A DNA stretch of 64,000 bases from CAZDUS01 sp964508705 (GCA_964508705.1 CAZDUS010000005.1:1-64000), one strand, 5' to 3'. Numbered from the stretch's first letter, positions 51,834 through 61,628 are shown. Program-made: numbers and translations. The notes: generated from the letters alone by a model not told the origin.

Positions 51834-54334
51834 GGACATGGTGGTTAAGCCTCATGGTGGTCTTGGTGGCGTATCTAGCGTTGGGTTTGATCCCGGCGTT
51901 CTCTGCCGTTATCACCAACACTGTGTCTGACGTGAACGATGACGCCTATGGGGTATCCGGTAGCGGAGACAATTGGACGGATGATTATGCGCTTTGCGGT
52001 TATTATTCGGGGTATTCCAAGCCGTATCTGATAGGAGCATTCAGGTTTACCGGTTTGCCAATGACCAACAAGGCCACCATTTTGCATGCGTACCTACGTG
52101 TTCAGGTTTATGCCAATGGCACAGGGTCGTCGTCATTTTCAATTGTAGGGGAGGATTACGATTCCACAGATTCCTTCAATATTGGCGAATACATTGGTCG
52201 TCGTTTCCCGACATCAGCGAGTACCATATGGAGCGTTTCAACTGCATGGGTTCAGGATGGCTTCTATACAAGTCCTGATATTTCAGGGATCGTGCAGGAG
52301 ATTGTGAACCGATCAGGATGGGTAAGTGGCAATGCCATTGCCATTCAACTCAGGAACCGGGTTGTGAGTGGAGGCTATCAATCGATATACACGATGGAGG
52401 GTGCGGTTGCTTATGGTGGGTCTCCAGCGCAACTGATTATTGAATACGCCGGGTCGGCCTCGCCACCTGATGGCATTAAGAGCGAGAATTATCTTCCCGG
52501 CGCCAAGGACGCGGTGTCGTCGGTGCCGACCTACTTGAATAATCCCACCATGTATTACAACAGTCCGGGCGGCATATGCTGGGCAACATGCAATGCGGAC
52601 ATATTGGGCTACTGGGACCGGACGGCTTACAATGGAGTGAAATATTGGAATCTGATTGATAATGGCACAGCACCATTGCTCCAGCCTTCTTTACCTGCGG
52701 CACCCGGGCATAATGAGGCGGATGTGAAGTCCTTGGTTGTTATGTTGGCGACCCAGTATTACGGAGCCGGCAGAACCGATGAAGATGTGATCATTGAAGA
52801 AATAGCGAACGGGACGAATGGCTTGGCCTTTAATGCAACCTATCATGGTCCTGTGGTTACAACCGCTTCAAAATCCAATTACTATCAACTGGTCAAAGGT
52901 GAAGTAGATGCGGGCCGGCCGATTGGTTTAGGCTCCTGGGGGAATTATTTTGGAGGGCCCCACCAGGTTCCGGTCATAGGCTACCGGGAGATGTCGAATG
53001 CGGTTAATAGCACCGTGTATATCCATCGCAATACTGGCGGGACAGAAAGCGAGTATGTGAATTTCTTCAGTTCGTTATGGGGTAATTTGGATATGGATCA
53101 GATTGTGCCTGGGGGAAATCCGACCGATCATTACGAGGCGAAGGGGGACAACACGTCGGCGACGGTGGTTTCGCTGAATCCTAATGATGTCTATGATTTC
53201 CGTCAGACCCATAACTTCGGGACGTTGGGTGATGTGGATTGGATCAAGTTGACGGTGGTGACAGGTCGACAATATGTGGTTGAAACCAAAAATCTTGGAG
53301 CAAGCGCGGACACGCTATTGAGTCTCTATGCCAGCAATGGGACGACTCTTGTAGCGCAGGATGACAATGGCGGTGGTGGTTTGGCCTCAAAAATTATCTG
53401 GCAATGCTGGACTGAGGGCACATATTTCCTCCGGGTAACGAATATGATCAACTCGGCCGGGCATGCGGCAAATTATGATGTGCAGGTGACGAACAGCGTT
53501 ATTGTCAATGTGGCGCCTACAAATATTCTGCTTTCGAGCACGGTTGTGGGGGAGAATATGCCATCCAACACGATGGTTGGTGCGTTGAGCGCCCAGGATG
53601 TAGATATGGGTTTCCCGTTTACCTTCTCCCTGGTGAGCGGGACAGGGAGTGTGGATAATACTTCCTTTGTCATTAGCGGCAGCAATCTGTTGTCGGCGTC
53701 CTCTTTTGATTATGAGGTAAAAACCAATTACAGCATTCGGGTGAGGGTAGCGGATCAGGGAGGGTTATCGACGCAGAAGGTGTTTGCAATTGCCATAACC
53801 AATCAGAATGAATCGCCGACAAACATTGTGATGTCCGGGGGTAGTGTTGCGGAGAATTTGCCGGCGGGCGCTCTGGTAGGGGTATTGAGCGCTCAGGATC
53901 CAGACATAGGGAGCGTGTGCTTGTATTCATTGGTCGCAGGCGCAGGTAGCGATGGCAACCCGTTGTTTGTGATCAATGGCAGTAACTTGCTGACCGGCGT
54001 TTTGTTTAACCATGAAAGTCAAAGCAACTTCAGCCTCCGTGTCGGTTGCATTGACGAGGGAGGACTGTCGACTCAGAAGGTGTTTGAAGTCAATATTGTG
54101 GATATGGACGAGACGCCTCAGTTTCTGGGGCAGGAAGCGCTGGCGGGTACCAGTATGGTGTTGCGGTGGAGCAGTGTGACGAATCATTTCTATACGATTC
54201 ATGTCTCGACGAACTTGATGGAGGGCTTTTCGGTTTTGAGGAGCAATATCAGCGCGATGCCCCTGATCAATGTTTATACGGATTCGGTGCAGGGTGTGCC
54301 GGTAAAGTTTTGGAAGATCACGACGGAGCCGTGA
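51830..54334 (+). CDS. secreted multidomain protein: C39-like peptidase, PPC and cadherin repeats
   Basis: The 834-aa protein has a signal peptide, an N-terminal beta-sandwich of the DNRLRE type (about 25-215), and a papain-like C39 domain with catalytic Cys in SPGGICWATCNADILGYW and His in GGPHQVPVIGY. A bacterial pre-peptidase C-terminal domain (about 440-550) comes next, followed by two cadherin-type repeats (AENLPAGALVGVLSAQDPDIG; FDYEVKTNYSIRVRVADQGG). A short C-terminal beta domain completes it. It is probably surface-exposed and may process peptides or bind glycans. It is coupled to the upstream secreted protein. Confidence 0.78.
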   Translation: MRTWWLSLMVVLVAYLALGLIPAFSAVITNTVSDVNDDAYGVSGSGDNWTDDYALCGYYSGYSKPYLIGAFRFTGLPMTNKATILHAYLRVQVYANGTGSSSFSIVGEDYDSTDSFNIGEYIGRRFPTSASTIWSVSTAWVQDGFYTSPDISGIVQEIVNRSGWVSGNAIAIQLRNRVVSGGYQSIYTMEGAVAYGGSPAQLIIEYAGSASPPDGIKSENYLPGAKDAVSSVPTYLNNPTMYYNSPGGICWATCNADILGYWDRTAYNGVKYWNLIDNGTAPLLQPSLPAAPGHNEADVKSLVVMLATQYYGAGRTDEDVIIEEIANGTNGLAFNATYHGPVVTTASKSNYYQLVKGEVDAGRPIGLGSWGNYFGGPHQVPVIGYREMSNAVNSTVYIHRNTGGTESEYVNFFSSLWGNLDMDQIVPGGNPTDHYEAKGDNTSATVVSLNPNDVYDFRQTHNFGTLGDVDWIKLTVVTGRQYVVETKNLGASADTLLSLYASNGTTLVAQDDNGGGGLASKIIWQCWTEGTYFLRVTNMINSAGHAANYDVQVTNSVIVNVAPTNILLSSTVVGENMPSNTMVGALSAQDVDMGFPFTFSLVSGTGSVDNTSFVISGSNLLSASSFDYEVKTNYSIRVRVADQGGLSTQKVFAIAITNQNESPTNIVMSGGSVAENLPAGALVGVLSAQDPDIGSVCLYSLVAGAGSDGNPLFVINGSNLLTGVLFNHESQSNFSLRVGCIDEGGLSTQKVFEVNIVDMDETPQFLGQEALAGTSMVLRWSSVTNHFYTIHVSTNLMEGFSVLRSNISAMPLINVYTDSVQGVPVKFWKITTEP

Positions 54335-54390
54335 TAGGTGTAGGACAAATTATTCGATACTGACTGTTGGTGGCTACAATTCGCCCCTAG

Positions 54391-54406
54391 CCCCTCCACG
54401 GAGGGG
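54391..54406. repeat. palindrome in the 258-nt gap after the C39-like gene
   Basis: CCCCTCC / GGAGGGG with a 2-nt loop. The gap 54335-54592 contains no supported gene. It holds this palindrome and the GGTTC-type repeat at 54499. Confidence 0.45.
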
Positions 54407-54498
54407 GACGAGTGAACCTTTGAGACCCGTTCATGAGTGAGGATCACTTTGTGTTGCGCGTTGACGCCTTGGCGGAAGGCATTGGGAGAGGGGGTGAA

Positions 54499-54521
54499 GG
54501 GTTCAGGGTTTGGGGTTCAGG
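54499..54521. repeat. GGTTC-type low-complexity repeat, copy B
   Basis: Three imperfect GGTTCAGG-like units, matching the stretch at 27483-27506 and the shorter one near 61518. Confidence 0.45.
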
Positions 54522-54592
54522 TCTCATGGGAGAAAGCGATGCGGCATGGCTGGAACTTGACCCCAAGGCTGAATTCCTACAATCTAGGTTGA

Positions 54593-57500
54593 ATGAATAC
54601 TACACGAAGCCGCACACATCTTTGGCTGGGGCCCGCCTTGGGGGCGCTGGCCCTGATTGTCTATTTAATTACCCTGAGTCGGGGGCCATTTCCTGGTGAG
54701 TCTGCTGATCTAATGGTCAGGGAGTTGGGAATGGCTCCGTTAAGGTTCAGTCAGAATCCTTTATGGAGTTGGTTTGTCGGCTTGATTGCAAAGTTGCCGC
54801 TGGGGAGTGTATCGGTCAGGCTGAATTTCCTGAGCGCCATTTTCGGGGCTGGGACGATATGGATGTTATTCCGGGTTACGGCTAACGCGCTTTGGATGGC
54901 GATTCCGGTTTCGGACTTGAATGTCCGGGCGGCTAACCGGGCTTCGTGGCTTGGTGGTTTGGTGGCGGCCTTGGCACTAATGGGGTCGATGCCATTCTGG
55001 TATGCGGCCACGCGGTTCCACATGGCGACCTTCGATCTTTTCCTGCTTCTTGTATTGGCGGCTCTTTTTATCAAGTTCATTCAAGAAGGGACTGTTCTGG
55101 TTGGCCTGGTCTTCGCGTTCCTCTACGGGGTTTTAGCTGTTGAATTCGCGACGATGATTATTTTTGGGCCGCTTGTATTGATCGGGTTGCTTTACGGACT
55201 TTGGATCCATGGGGATTTGAGGTGGAAACGTGTATTGGGTTTGGCCGGATGTCTTGCGGCAGGGATGTTGGTTTATGGTCTAGCAGCGGTTTCGGTGTGG
55301 AGGAGCGATATCTTCGCCTTGCAGCAGGAGACCCGGTTTGGCATGGCCTTGCTCACGGTTATCAGGGGACAGTATCAGTTGATCGCGAAGGGGTTGCCGG
55401 AGGTGGGGTGGTTGCTGGTGATTGTGGCAGGCATTGTGCCCTGGCTGGCGGTGTTGGCCGTGGGGCGTCGCGGATTGAATGAGGAGCGCGACTGGGGACT
55501 ATACAGTCTGCATTTCATCCTTACAGGCGTGGTGTTGGCGGTGTTGTTTAATGTGCCGTTTTCCCCGTGGCGAGTGCTGGGCATTGCGCGGTTATTGGTG
55601 ACTCCATACCTTTTGCTGGCCTTCACACTGGGCTATCTGGTGGCCTACTGGTCTTTCATTTCGCGGATGATTTGGTGGGAGGCGGAGGAGGGTGAGACTC
55701 GCAGGTTGTGGTTAAGGGAGTATGGGGGGATGATTCCGGTGGGATTGATTATCGTGGCGACGCTGACGGCGGGCGTGTTGAATTTCAAGACGGCGGACGC
55801 GAGACCTGCTGGCGCTATCAATGCCTATGCGCGTTCGGTGATACAGGCGGCTCGTGATCGTCAATGGCTGGCGACCGATGGCGTGTTGGATAGTAATTTA
55901 CAGGTGGCGGCGCATGAGATGGGGGTGCCGATCCGGATCCTGAACCTCAGGCTGGGCGGTAATGCATTGTATATGCGGCATGTGGCGCAATCATTTGATG
56001 ATCCCCGGCTCAAGGGGTTGGCTGAAGTGGACGGGATGGCTTTTCTCCAGGAGTGGATGCAGACGGATCCGGCGTTTGCAGGGAAGATTGCCTTCCTGAA
56101 TTATCCTGATTTCTGGTTGGCGGCCAAACAGCAGCCGGTTTCGGATCGTGTTTTGTTCAGAGGGGTTCCCGCTTTGGAAGCCGTGGAGCTTAAAGCGTTG
56201 TGGGATGCGCATCAGGAGTTCTGGAAGTCTCCATTTATTGCCGGACTGGCGGAGATGCGCGGCAAGTCTCCGATGTTGTCGGGTCTTGCGACGCACGTTT
56301 TGCGACAGTTAAGCATGGTGGCAAATAATCTCGGGGTATTGATGGAGGATGTGGGGTGGCGGAAGCAGGCGTATGAGGCGTATGCGAAATCGCGTGAGCT
56401 TGATGAGGACAACATCAGCGCGTTGCTGAATCAGGAGACCATGCTTCGCCGGGGGTATGCGGCGCCGGACGCCGAAGGGGTTCATGAGGCGGTGAAGAAG
56501 CTGGCGCAGAATCTGAAGCAGAAGTATCACATTTGGTCGCTGTCGCGGGTGTACGGGTATGTTCGCATGCCCGAAGCTTATGCGGACCTTGGGTTCACCT
56601 GGGCCTATTCAGGGCAGCCGGGCCTGGCTGTGGCGGGCTACAGGAGGGCGATTGAATTGGCGCCGGAGCGGAAGGAGCGGTTGAGTCAGGGGTTGGCGAT
56701 GGCGTATGTGGCGCAGGATCAGCCCAAAGAGGGGGAAGCGGTATTGAAGGAATTGTTGGCGGCGAACCCCACGAATGTGGTGGCCTTGCTGTCCTTGTCT
56801 CGAATAGCCACAAGGCGGGGCGACTATGAGGCCGCGATGAAGTATTTGGACCGGATACAGGCCACAGGGATTCCAAAGACGAGATTGGCGGTTGAGTATG
56901 CCGTGTTGCATCTGGCGGCTGGCGAGCCTGGGAAAGCCCGGATTGTTTTGCAGGAACTGGTGGATTTGAAGCCCGATCTGGCGGTTGCCTGGGCGATGCT
57001 TGGTGGTGTGGTCATTGAACAGAATGACGCGGCGGCGATTGCCGAATGTGAGCGCAAATTGCAGAAGGTCAAGGGGAGGGACTTCATGGCCACAGCGGTA
57101 CTTGGGCAGATGGCCCTGTATCGGCGTAATTATGCCGAGGCGCGGATATATTTGGATCAGGCGCTTGAGATGAGGCCGACTGCGGTTGCGTTGCTTGAGC
57201 TACTGCTGAGACTGGATGTGAAAGAAGGACGCCGTGATTTGGCGGCGACCCATGTGCGCCGACTCTTGTTGCTGGATTCCGGGCATGCCTACGCAAATCA
57301 GGTGCTGGCTTCCATGCAACTTGAACGCAGGGAGTATGCGCAGGCGGAAAGTTCCCTGCGAAAGGCATTGGCAAAAGGGCGGACAGCAGACGTGTTAAAC
57401 GATCTGGCCTGGGTGTTGCAGGAGCGGGGATCCTTGGAAGATGCGGAGGCCCTTGCCCGTGAGGCCGTTGGGACAGACGCAAGAAATCCAAACTTCCAGG

Positions 57501-57739
57501 ATACCCTGGGGGTAATCCTGATGGCGCGGGGTGATTTGAAGGGGGCGGAAGTGGCACTGAGGAAGGCTTTGGAACTGGCGCCTGAAGCGATGGTTGTGCA
57601 ATTGCATCTTGCCGAGCTTTATGGGAAAAAAGGCGAATTGGACAAAGCGGCGGCTCTGGCTGATCAACTAATGGCGCGGATATCGAGTTTGCCGCCAGCC
57701 GAGCAGGAACAGCTGAGGAAGATCGCCAGGAAGCAATAA
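54593..57739 (+). CDS. DUF2723 membrane glycosyltransferase-like protein with TPR tail
   Basis: The 1048-aa protein has about ten membrane segments over residues 12-410. It opens with the DUF2723/TMEM260-like region (GALALIVYLITLSRGPFPGESADLM, FWYAATRFHMATFDLFLLL), a family linked to protein O-mannosylation. From about residue 590 it becomes tetratricopeptide repeats (PEAYADLGFTWAYSGQPGLA, VLNDLAWVLQERGSLEDAEALA). It probably transfers a lipid-linked sugar in the inner membrane with the TPR part in the periplasm. A UDP-sugar pyrophosphorylase gene follows 14 nt later, consistent with sugar transfer. Confidence 0.8.
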   Translation: MNTTRSRTHLWLGPALGALALIVYLITLSRGPFPGESADLMVRELGMAPLRFSQNPLWSWFVGLIAKLPLGSVSVRLNFLSAIFGAGTIWMLFRVTANALWMAIPVSDLNVRAANRASWLGGLVAALALMGSMPFWYAATRFHMATFDLFLLLVLAALFIKFIQEGTVLVGLVFAFLYGVLAVEFATMIIFGPLVLIGLLYGLWIHGDLRWKRVLGLAGCLAAGMLVYGLAAVSVWRSDIFALQQETRFGMALLTVIRGQYQLIAKGLPEVGWLLVIVAGIVPWLAVLAVGRRGLNEERDWGLYSLHFILTGVVLAVLFNVPFSPWRVLGIARLLVTPYLLLAFTLGYLVAYWSFISRMIWWEAEEGETRRLWLREYGGMIPVGLIIVATLTAGVLNFKTADARPAGAINAYARSVIQAARDRQWLATDGVLDSNLQVAAHEMGVPIRILNLRLGGNALYMRHVAQSFDDPRLKGLAEVDGMAFLQEWMQTDPAFAGKIAFLNYPDFWLAAKQQPVSDRVLFRGVPALEAVELKALWDAHQEFWKSPFIAGLAEMRGKSPMLSGLATHVLRQLSMVANNLGVLMEDVGWRKQAYEAYAKSRELDEDNISALLNQETMLRRGYAAPDAEGVHEAVKKLAQNLKQKYHIWSLSRVYGYVRMPEAYADLGFTWAYSGQPGLAVAGYRRAIELAPERKERLSQGLAMAYVAQDQPKEGEAVLKELLAANPTNVVALLSLSRIATRRGDYEAAMKYLDRIQATGIPKTRLAVEYAVLHLAAGEPGKARIVLQELVDLKPDLAVAWAMLGGVVIEQNDAAAIAECERKLQKVKGRDFMATAVLGQMALYRRNYAEARIYLDQALEMRPTAVALLELLLRLDVKEGRRDLAATHVRRLLLLDSGHAYANQVLASMQLERREYAQAESSLRKALAKGRTADVLNDLAWVLQERGSLEDAEALAREAVGTDARNPNFQDTLGVILMARGDLKGAEVALRKALELAPEAMVVQLHLAELYGKKGELDKAAALADQLMARISSLPPAEQEQLRKIARKQ

Positions 57740-57753
57740 CGGGGCGTAACGTG

Positions 57754-59166
57754 ATGAAGCGAGGAAGTGGCTATATGACGTTTGATGACGCAAAAAAAGT
57801 AATGGCTGGATTAGGTCAGGATCACGTGCTCGCGGGATGGGAGCGGTTGGATGCGAAGGCGCAGGCAGGATTACTGGAACAGATTGAAGCGCTCGATGTC
57901 GAGACTGTTGATCGAATTCTGAAATTATTGAGAGAAAAACACGCCGGCGCAGGGGGTGTTCATACGGACATTGAGCCGGCGGCTGTGGTTTCGCTTTCCA
58001 GCGCGGAGCAGGGTGAAACCTGTGCCGTCGGCGAGCGTGCGTTGCGTGAAGGCAAAGTGGGCGTCATCCTGGTTGCCGGAGGGCAAGGGACCCGGCTTGG
58101 CTATGATGGACCCAAGGGGACCTATTCACTCGGCCCTATCAGCGGTGCGTCGCTGTTTGAAATTCATGCCCGCAAACTGTTGGCCCTGGAGAGGCAATTT
58201 GGAGCGCAGATTCCGTTCTACGTCATGACGAGCCAGGGGAATGACGCGGATACACGGCGGTTTTTCCAGGACAATGAGTTTTTCGGGCTGACGCCTGAAC
58301 GGGTGAAGTTTTTTGTGCAGGGGACCCTGCCAGCATTCTGGCCAGACGGGCGGATGGTGCTGGAGGCGCCCGGAAGACTGTTCTCGGCTCCTGACGGTCA
58401 TGGCGGAATTCTGACAGCCCTGAAGCGAACAGGTATGATTGATGACATGGAGCGGCGTGGATTGACCACGCTGTACTATTTCCAGGTGGATAATCCGCTG
58501 GTGGAGATTGCTGACACTGTTTTCGTGGGTTTGCATTTGCAGAAGACGGCGGATATGTCGCTCAAGGTCTGCGCCAAGCGTAATCCATCCGAGGGGTTGG
58601 GGGTTGTGGTGGTTCGTGACGGGCGGCAAGCGGTGGTTGAGTATACTGAACTGACGGATGCACAAAAGGAGGCTCGCCGACCTGACGGGGAGTTGGTGTT
58701 CAAGTTCGGGAGCGTGGCTATACACATCTTCTCGCTGGCGTTCCTGAAGCAGGAGGCAACGGCAGGCTTGCCCTTGCATCAGGCGCACAAGAAGGTGTCG
58801 TATTGTGACGAGACGGGGAAGACCTGCAAGCCTGAGAAACCGAACGCCTACAAATTCGAGAAGTTCATTTTTGACGCCCTGCCGGATGCGAAGACGGCCT
58901 TGCTGTTGGAGTTTGCGCGGGAAGATGAGTTCGCCCCGGTGAAGAATGCCGAGGGGGACGATTCACCGGCGACGGCGCGTGCCGCCATGATGGAAAAGTG
59001 GGCGCGATGGATGGCTGCGATCGGAGTAAGCGTGCCGCGCGATGCCAAGGGTGGGTTGGTTTATAAGATGGAGATTGATCCTGTTTTCGCGAACGGGGTC
59101 AAGGAACTGAAGGCGAAGTTGTCCAAGGGGCTTGAAATCAAAGGAGATGTGGCGTTACGGGGATAG
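57754..59166 (+). CDS. UDP-N-acetylglucosamine/UDP-sugar pyrophosphorylase, eukaryotic-like
   Basis: The 470-aa protein belongs to the UDPGP/UAP1 family rather than the GlmU or GalU types usual in bacteria. Key motifs are ILVAGGQGTRLGYDGPKGTY, FFVQGTLPAFWPDG, YYFQVDNPLVEIADTVFVG, and later KPNAYKFEKFIFDALPDA. It activates a hexosamine or hexose 1-phosphate with UTP. Adjacent to the DUF2723 gene, it may supply donor sugars. Start codons 57751 (GTG), 57754 or 57775 are all possible. Confidence 0.87.
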   Translation: MKRGSGYMTFDDAKKVMAGLGQDHVLAGWERLDAKAQAGLLEQIEALDVETVDRILKLLREKHAGAGGVHTDIEPAAVVSLSSAEQGETCAVGERALREGKVGVILVAGGQGTRLGYDGPKGTYSLGPISGASLFEIHARKLLALERQFGAQIPFYVMTSQGNDADTRRFFQDNEFFGLTPERVKFFVQGTLPAFWPDGRMVLEAPGRLFSAPDGHGGILTALKRTGMIDDMERRGLTTLYYFQVDNPLVEIADTVFVGLHLQKTADMSLKVCAKRNPSEGLGVVVVRDGRQAVVEYTELTDAQKEARRPDGELVFKFGSVAIHIFSLAFLKQEATAGLPLHQAHKKVSYCDETGKTCKPEKPNAYKFEKFIFDALPDAKTALLLEFAREDEFAPVKNAEGDDSPATARAAMMEKWARWMAAIGVSVPRDAKGGLVYKMEIDPVFANGVKELKAKLSKGLEIKGDVALRG

Positions 59167-59242
59167 AGGGGGCGTTGCGAAAAGCGTTGGAGACATGAAA
59201 AGGGGATAGGGCGTTTGTGGTTTTTGGGTTCAGGAAGTTTTA

Positions 59243-59770
59243 TTGAGAAAGTTGGCGGAGCTTATGGTTGGATTGGCGCTCATTATTCTGGCGATGGCTG
59301 GAGTGTCTTTTGCGCTTTGGTTGGCGCAGACGGCAAAGGAGCTCGATTATGCCCGTCGCGAAGTCAAGGATACTTGGGAGGAGTTGAGAAAGGAATTGAT
59401 GGCTCGGCGCGAGATGATTCCCTACATCGTGGGCACTGTGCGTGTGGATGCCTCGCAACTGTTGGATGTCATTGGGAATGCCTGCGATCTGGCTGATCAT
59501 GTGTCGACGGTTCAGGAATGTTCGCAAGCTGAGACGCGGCTCACGTCGGCATTGAATAAGTTGTTTTCGGCATTGGATGCGGATAGTTCCTCCGAGGTGC
59601 GGGAGACTGTGGGCGGTCTTCGGAGCCGGTTGAGTGAGCAGAACAGCCGCATAGCCGTGCGCAAGGAGATTTATAATCGGCAGGCTGAGACACTGAACAC
59701 TCTATTGGAGCGTGGAGTGGCGCGCCTGTTTGTGTCGTTGGGACTCTATCGGAAGGTGGATTTGTACTAG
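59243..59770 (+). CDS. LemA-like membrane protein
   Basis: The 175-aa protein has an N-terminal membrane helix (about 8-28, MVGLALIILAMAGVSFALWL), then a helical domain with YARREVKDTWEELRKELMARREMIPYIVGTV, the LemA signature (tandem-repeat helices with R-x-x-x-IP). LemA proteins are membrane-anchored with an unknown role. The start codon appears to be TTG, 7 nt after AGGAAG. The thioesterase gene begins 4 nt after its stop. Confidence 0.72.
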   Translation: MRKLAELMVGLALIILAMAGVSFALWLAQTAKELDYARREVKDTWEELRKELMARREMIPYIVGTVRVDASQLLDVIGNACDLADHVSTVQECSQAETRLTSALNKLFSALDADSSSEVRETVGGLRSRLSEQNSRIAVRKEIYNRQAETLNTLLERGVARLFVSLGLYRKVDLY

Positions 59771-59774
59771 GCCT

Positions 59775-60266
59775 ATGTCAGGTTGGGGATATACATCAGG
59801 GGTGCTTCCGTGGTCAAAATCCTGCTTTATTTGCGGAGAAGCGAATGACCATGGTTTGCAGTTGCGGTCACGGATTGAAGGTGACCGGGTGGTGCTGGAC
59901 CATCTGACGCGCGAGTCTGATGTCGGGTGGCGTCATCTGGTGCATGGTGGCATTCTTATGACGTTGCTGGATGAGGTGATGACGTGGGCGGCTATTCTTT
60001 CGGCCAAGAAGGCCTGCGTGGCAGTTGAGGTGACTGTGCGGCTTAAAGCGCCGGTGGCGGTGGGGAGGCGGATCAGGGTGGAGGGATGGAAAGGGAGTGG
60101 TAAATCGAGGGTAGTGGTGGCAGAGGGGCGGATTGTGGATGAGGACGGGGTTGTGCTGGCGACAGCGACGGGGAAATACATGGCGATGCCGTCGGACAAG
60201 GTGACGTTTTGCTCGGAAGATTTTGTGATGGGCCCGGACACAGTCCGGTTGCCGTTTTTGGAGTAG
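59775..60266 (+). CDS. PaaI-type hotdog thioesterase
   Basis: The 163-aa hotdog-fold protein has the PaaI/YbgC-like active region VGWRHLVHGGILMTLLDEVM and the preceding CFICGEANDHGLQL cysteine pair. It hydrolyses acyl-CoA thioesters, often aryl-acetyl-CoA. It could act on products of the IorAB-PaaK system, but it is far from that operon and this link is inference. The ATG at 59775 follows the LemA-like gene directly. Confidence 0.85.
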   Translation: MSGWGYTSGVLPWSKSCFICGEANDHGLQLRSRIEGDRVVLDHLTRESDVGWRHLVHGGILMTLLDEVMTWAAILSAKKACVAVEVTVRLKAPVAVGRRIRVEGWKGSGKSRVVVAEGRIVDEDGVVLATATGKYMAMPSDKVTFCSEDFVMGPDTVRLPFLE

Positions 60267-60282
60267 TTAGGCGGGAGTTAAT

Positions 60283-61512
60283 ATGAAGAAGACATTATTG
60301 ATCGTGGTAATGCTGTCGGCGATGGTTGCGAGGTCGGAAACCGGGGTGGAACCCGCAGTGGACAGCATTGTTGAGGCACTGGCGAATCAAATGAAGAGCG
60401 CCAAGTCGATGTCCTGCACCTTGACCCTGCAGATGCACAATGAGATGGAGGGCATGAAGCAGGACATTACGACGACGTATTCGGTGGCAGCTGAACGACC
60501 GGCAAAATTGGCCATGCGGCAGATGAAGGGGATGCCAACCTTCACGGTTGTTTCGGACGGGTCCAATGTCTATTACCACTTGCCGATGATGAACCGCTAT
60601 TCGATTAATCCAGCGCCCAAGAGTTTTGAGGAATTGTTCCAGGCCGTGGGGTCCATGGGGGCCACCATGATATTTATTGATAATTTGCTGGGTGGCGATG
60701 TGAAGTCGGCATTGCTGGAGGGGGTGCGGAAGGCGGTTTATGGCGGGAAGGTTACTGTGAACGGGCAGGAGTGCGACTTGATCCGTTTTGAGCAGGATGA
60801 ATTTGATTGGGAACTATGGGTGACGCGGGGAACAAATCCGGTGGTGCTGAAGGTGGCCGCGGATATGACCAAGGGGATGAAGGAGGCGGGGGATGTCATG
60901 CCGGGGATGAGCGGGATGAAGATGACCATTGAGAACGTGTTTGAGAATTGGTCAGTGGGGCAGGCTTTGCCGGCGGATGCGTTCGCAATCAAGCCGCCCG
61001 AGGGAGCCCGTAAGGAGAAATCACTATTTGAGGATGATGAGGAGGGGGAGCCGCTTGAAACATTGGAAGGAAAGCCGGCACCCGGTTTTACACTGGATTT
61101 GCTGGATGGCGGCAAGGCGACGGTTCCAGTGGCTGCGACCAATGAAACGGTGGTGGTGCTCGATTTCTGGGCCACATGGTGCGGGCCGTGCCGGCGGTCA
61201 TTGCCGGTCGTGAGCAAGGTGGCTTCCGAGTATAAGGACAAGGGTGTGGTCTTCTACGCTGTCAACCAGCAGGAGCAACCGGATCAGGTCAAAGCGTTCC
61301 TTGAAAAGGAAGGCATTGCCTGTCCCGTGGCCATGGATGCCGAGGGGAAGGTTGGCCAGGCTTACCAGATGCAGGGAATTCCGCAGACGGTATTGATTGG
61401 CAGGGATGGAACGGTGCAGGCGATTCACATTGGATTGATTCCGGAAATGGAAAAGACACTGCGCGAACAATTGGATGCATTGGTGACGGGGAAATCGCTG
61501 ATTGGGAAGTAG
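60283..61512 (+). CDS. periplasmic TlpA-like thioredoxin with N-terminal LolA-like domain
   Basis: The 409-aa protein has a short signal peptide (MKKTLLIVVMLSAMVARS) and an N-terminal beta-rich domain of the DUF2092/LolA-like type (about 25-235). A C-terminal TlpA/ResA thioredoxin domain has DFWATWCGPCRRSLP (CxxC) and the cis-proline loop MQGIPQTVLIG. The fusion recurs in several phyla. It probably reduces periplasmic disulfides using DsbD and binds a lipid or lipoprotein through the first domain. An acidic linker (FEDDEEGEPLE) separates them. Confidence 0.83.
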   Translation: MKKTLLIVVMLSAMVARSETGVEPAVDSIVEALANQMKSAKSMSCTLTLQMHNEMEGMKQDITTTYSVAAERPAKLAMRQMKGMPTFTVVSDGSNVYYHLPMMNRYSINPAPKSFEELFQAVGSMGATMIFIDNLLGGDVKSALLEGVRKAVYGGKVTVNGQECDLIRFEQDEFDWELWVTRGTNPVVLKVAADMTKGMKEAGDVMPGMSGMKMTIENVFENWSVGQALPADAFAIKPPEGARKEKSLFEDDEEGEPLETLEGKPAPGFTLDLLDGGKATVPVAATNETVVVLDFWATWCGPCRRSLPVVSKVASEYKDKGVVFYAVNQQEQPDQVKAFLEKEGIACPVAMDAEGKVGQAYQMQGIPQTVLIGRDGTVQAIHIGLIPEMEKTLREQLDALVTGKSLIGK

Positions 61513-61560
61513 GGGGACGGGGTTCAGGAGCTGAAATTCTGGCGTGCTAGACGCGGGGGA

Positions 61561-61620
61561 ATGGGGATTATGATTAAGATTATGAAAAGATTAAGATCGG
61601 GGATTAAGATCAAGATGGGG
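61561..61620. repeat. GATTAAGAT-type repeat array, copy B
   Basis: Imperfect tandem units of GATTAAGAT / GATTATGAT fill the 116-nt gap before lysS, ending at a GGGGAAAGAGAT site used as the lysS ribosome site. The unit matches the copy at 46834-46866. Confidence 0.5.
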
Positions 61621-61628
61621 AAAGAGAT

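Noticed and set aside
54433..54699. 88-codon forward frame before the DUF2723 gene
   Set aside because: It spans a GGTTC-type repeat, overlaps the real gene in another frame and shows no homology-like features.
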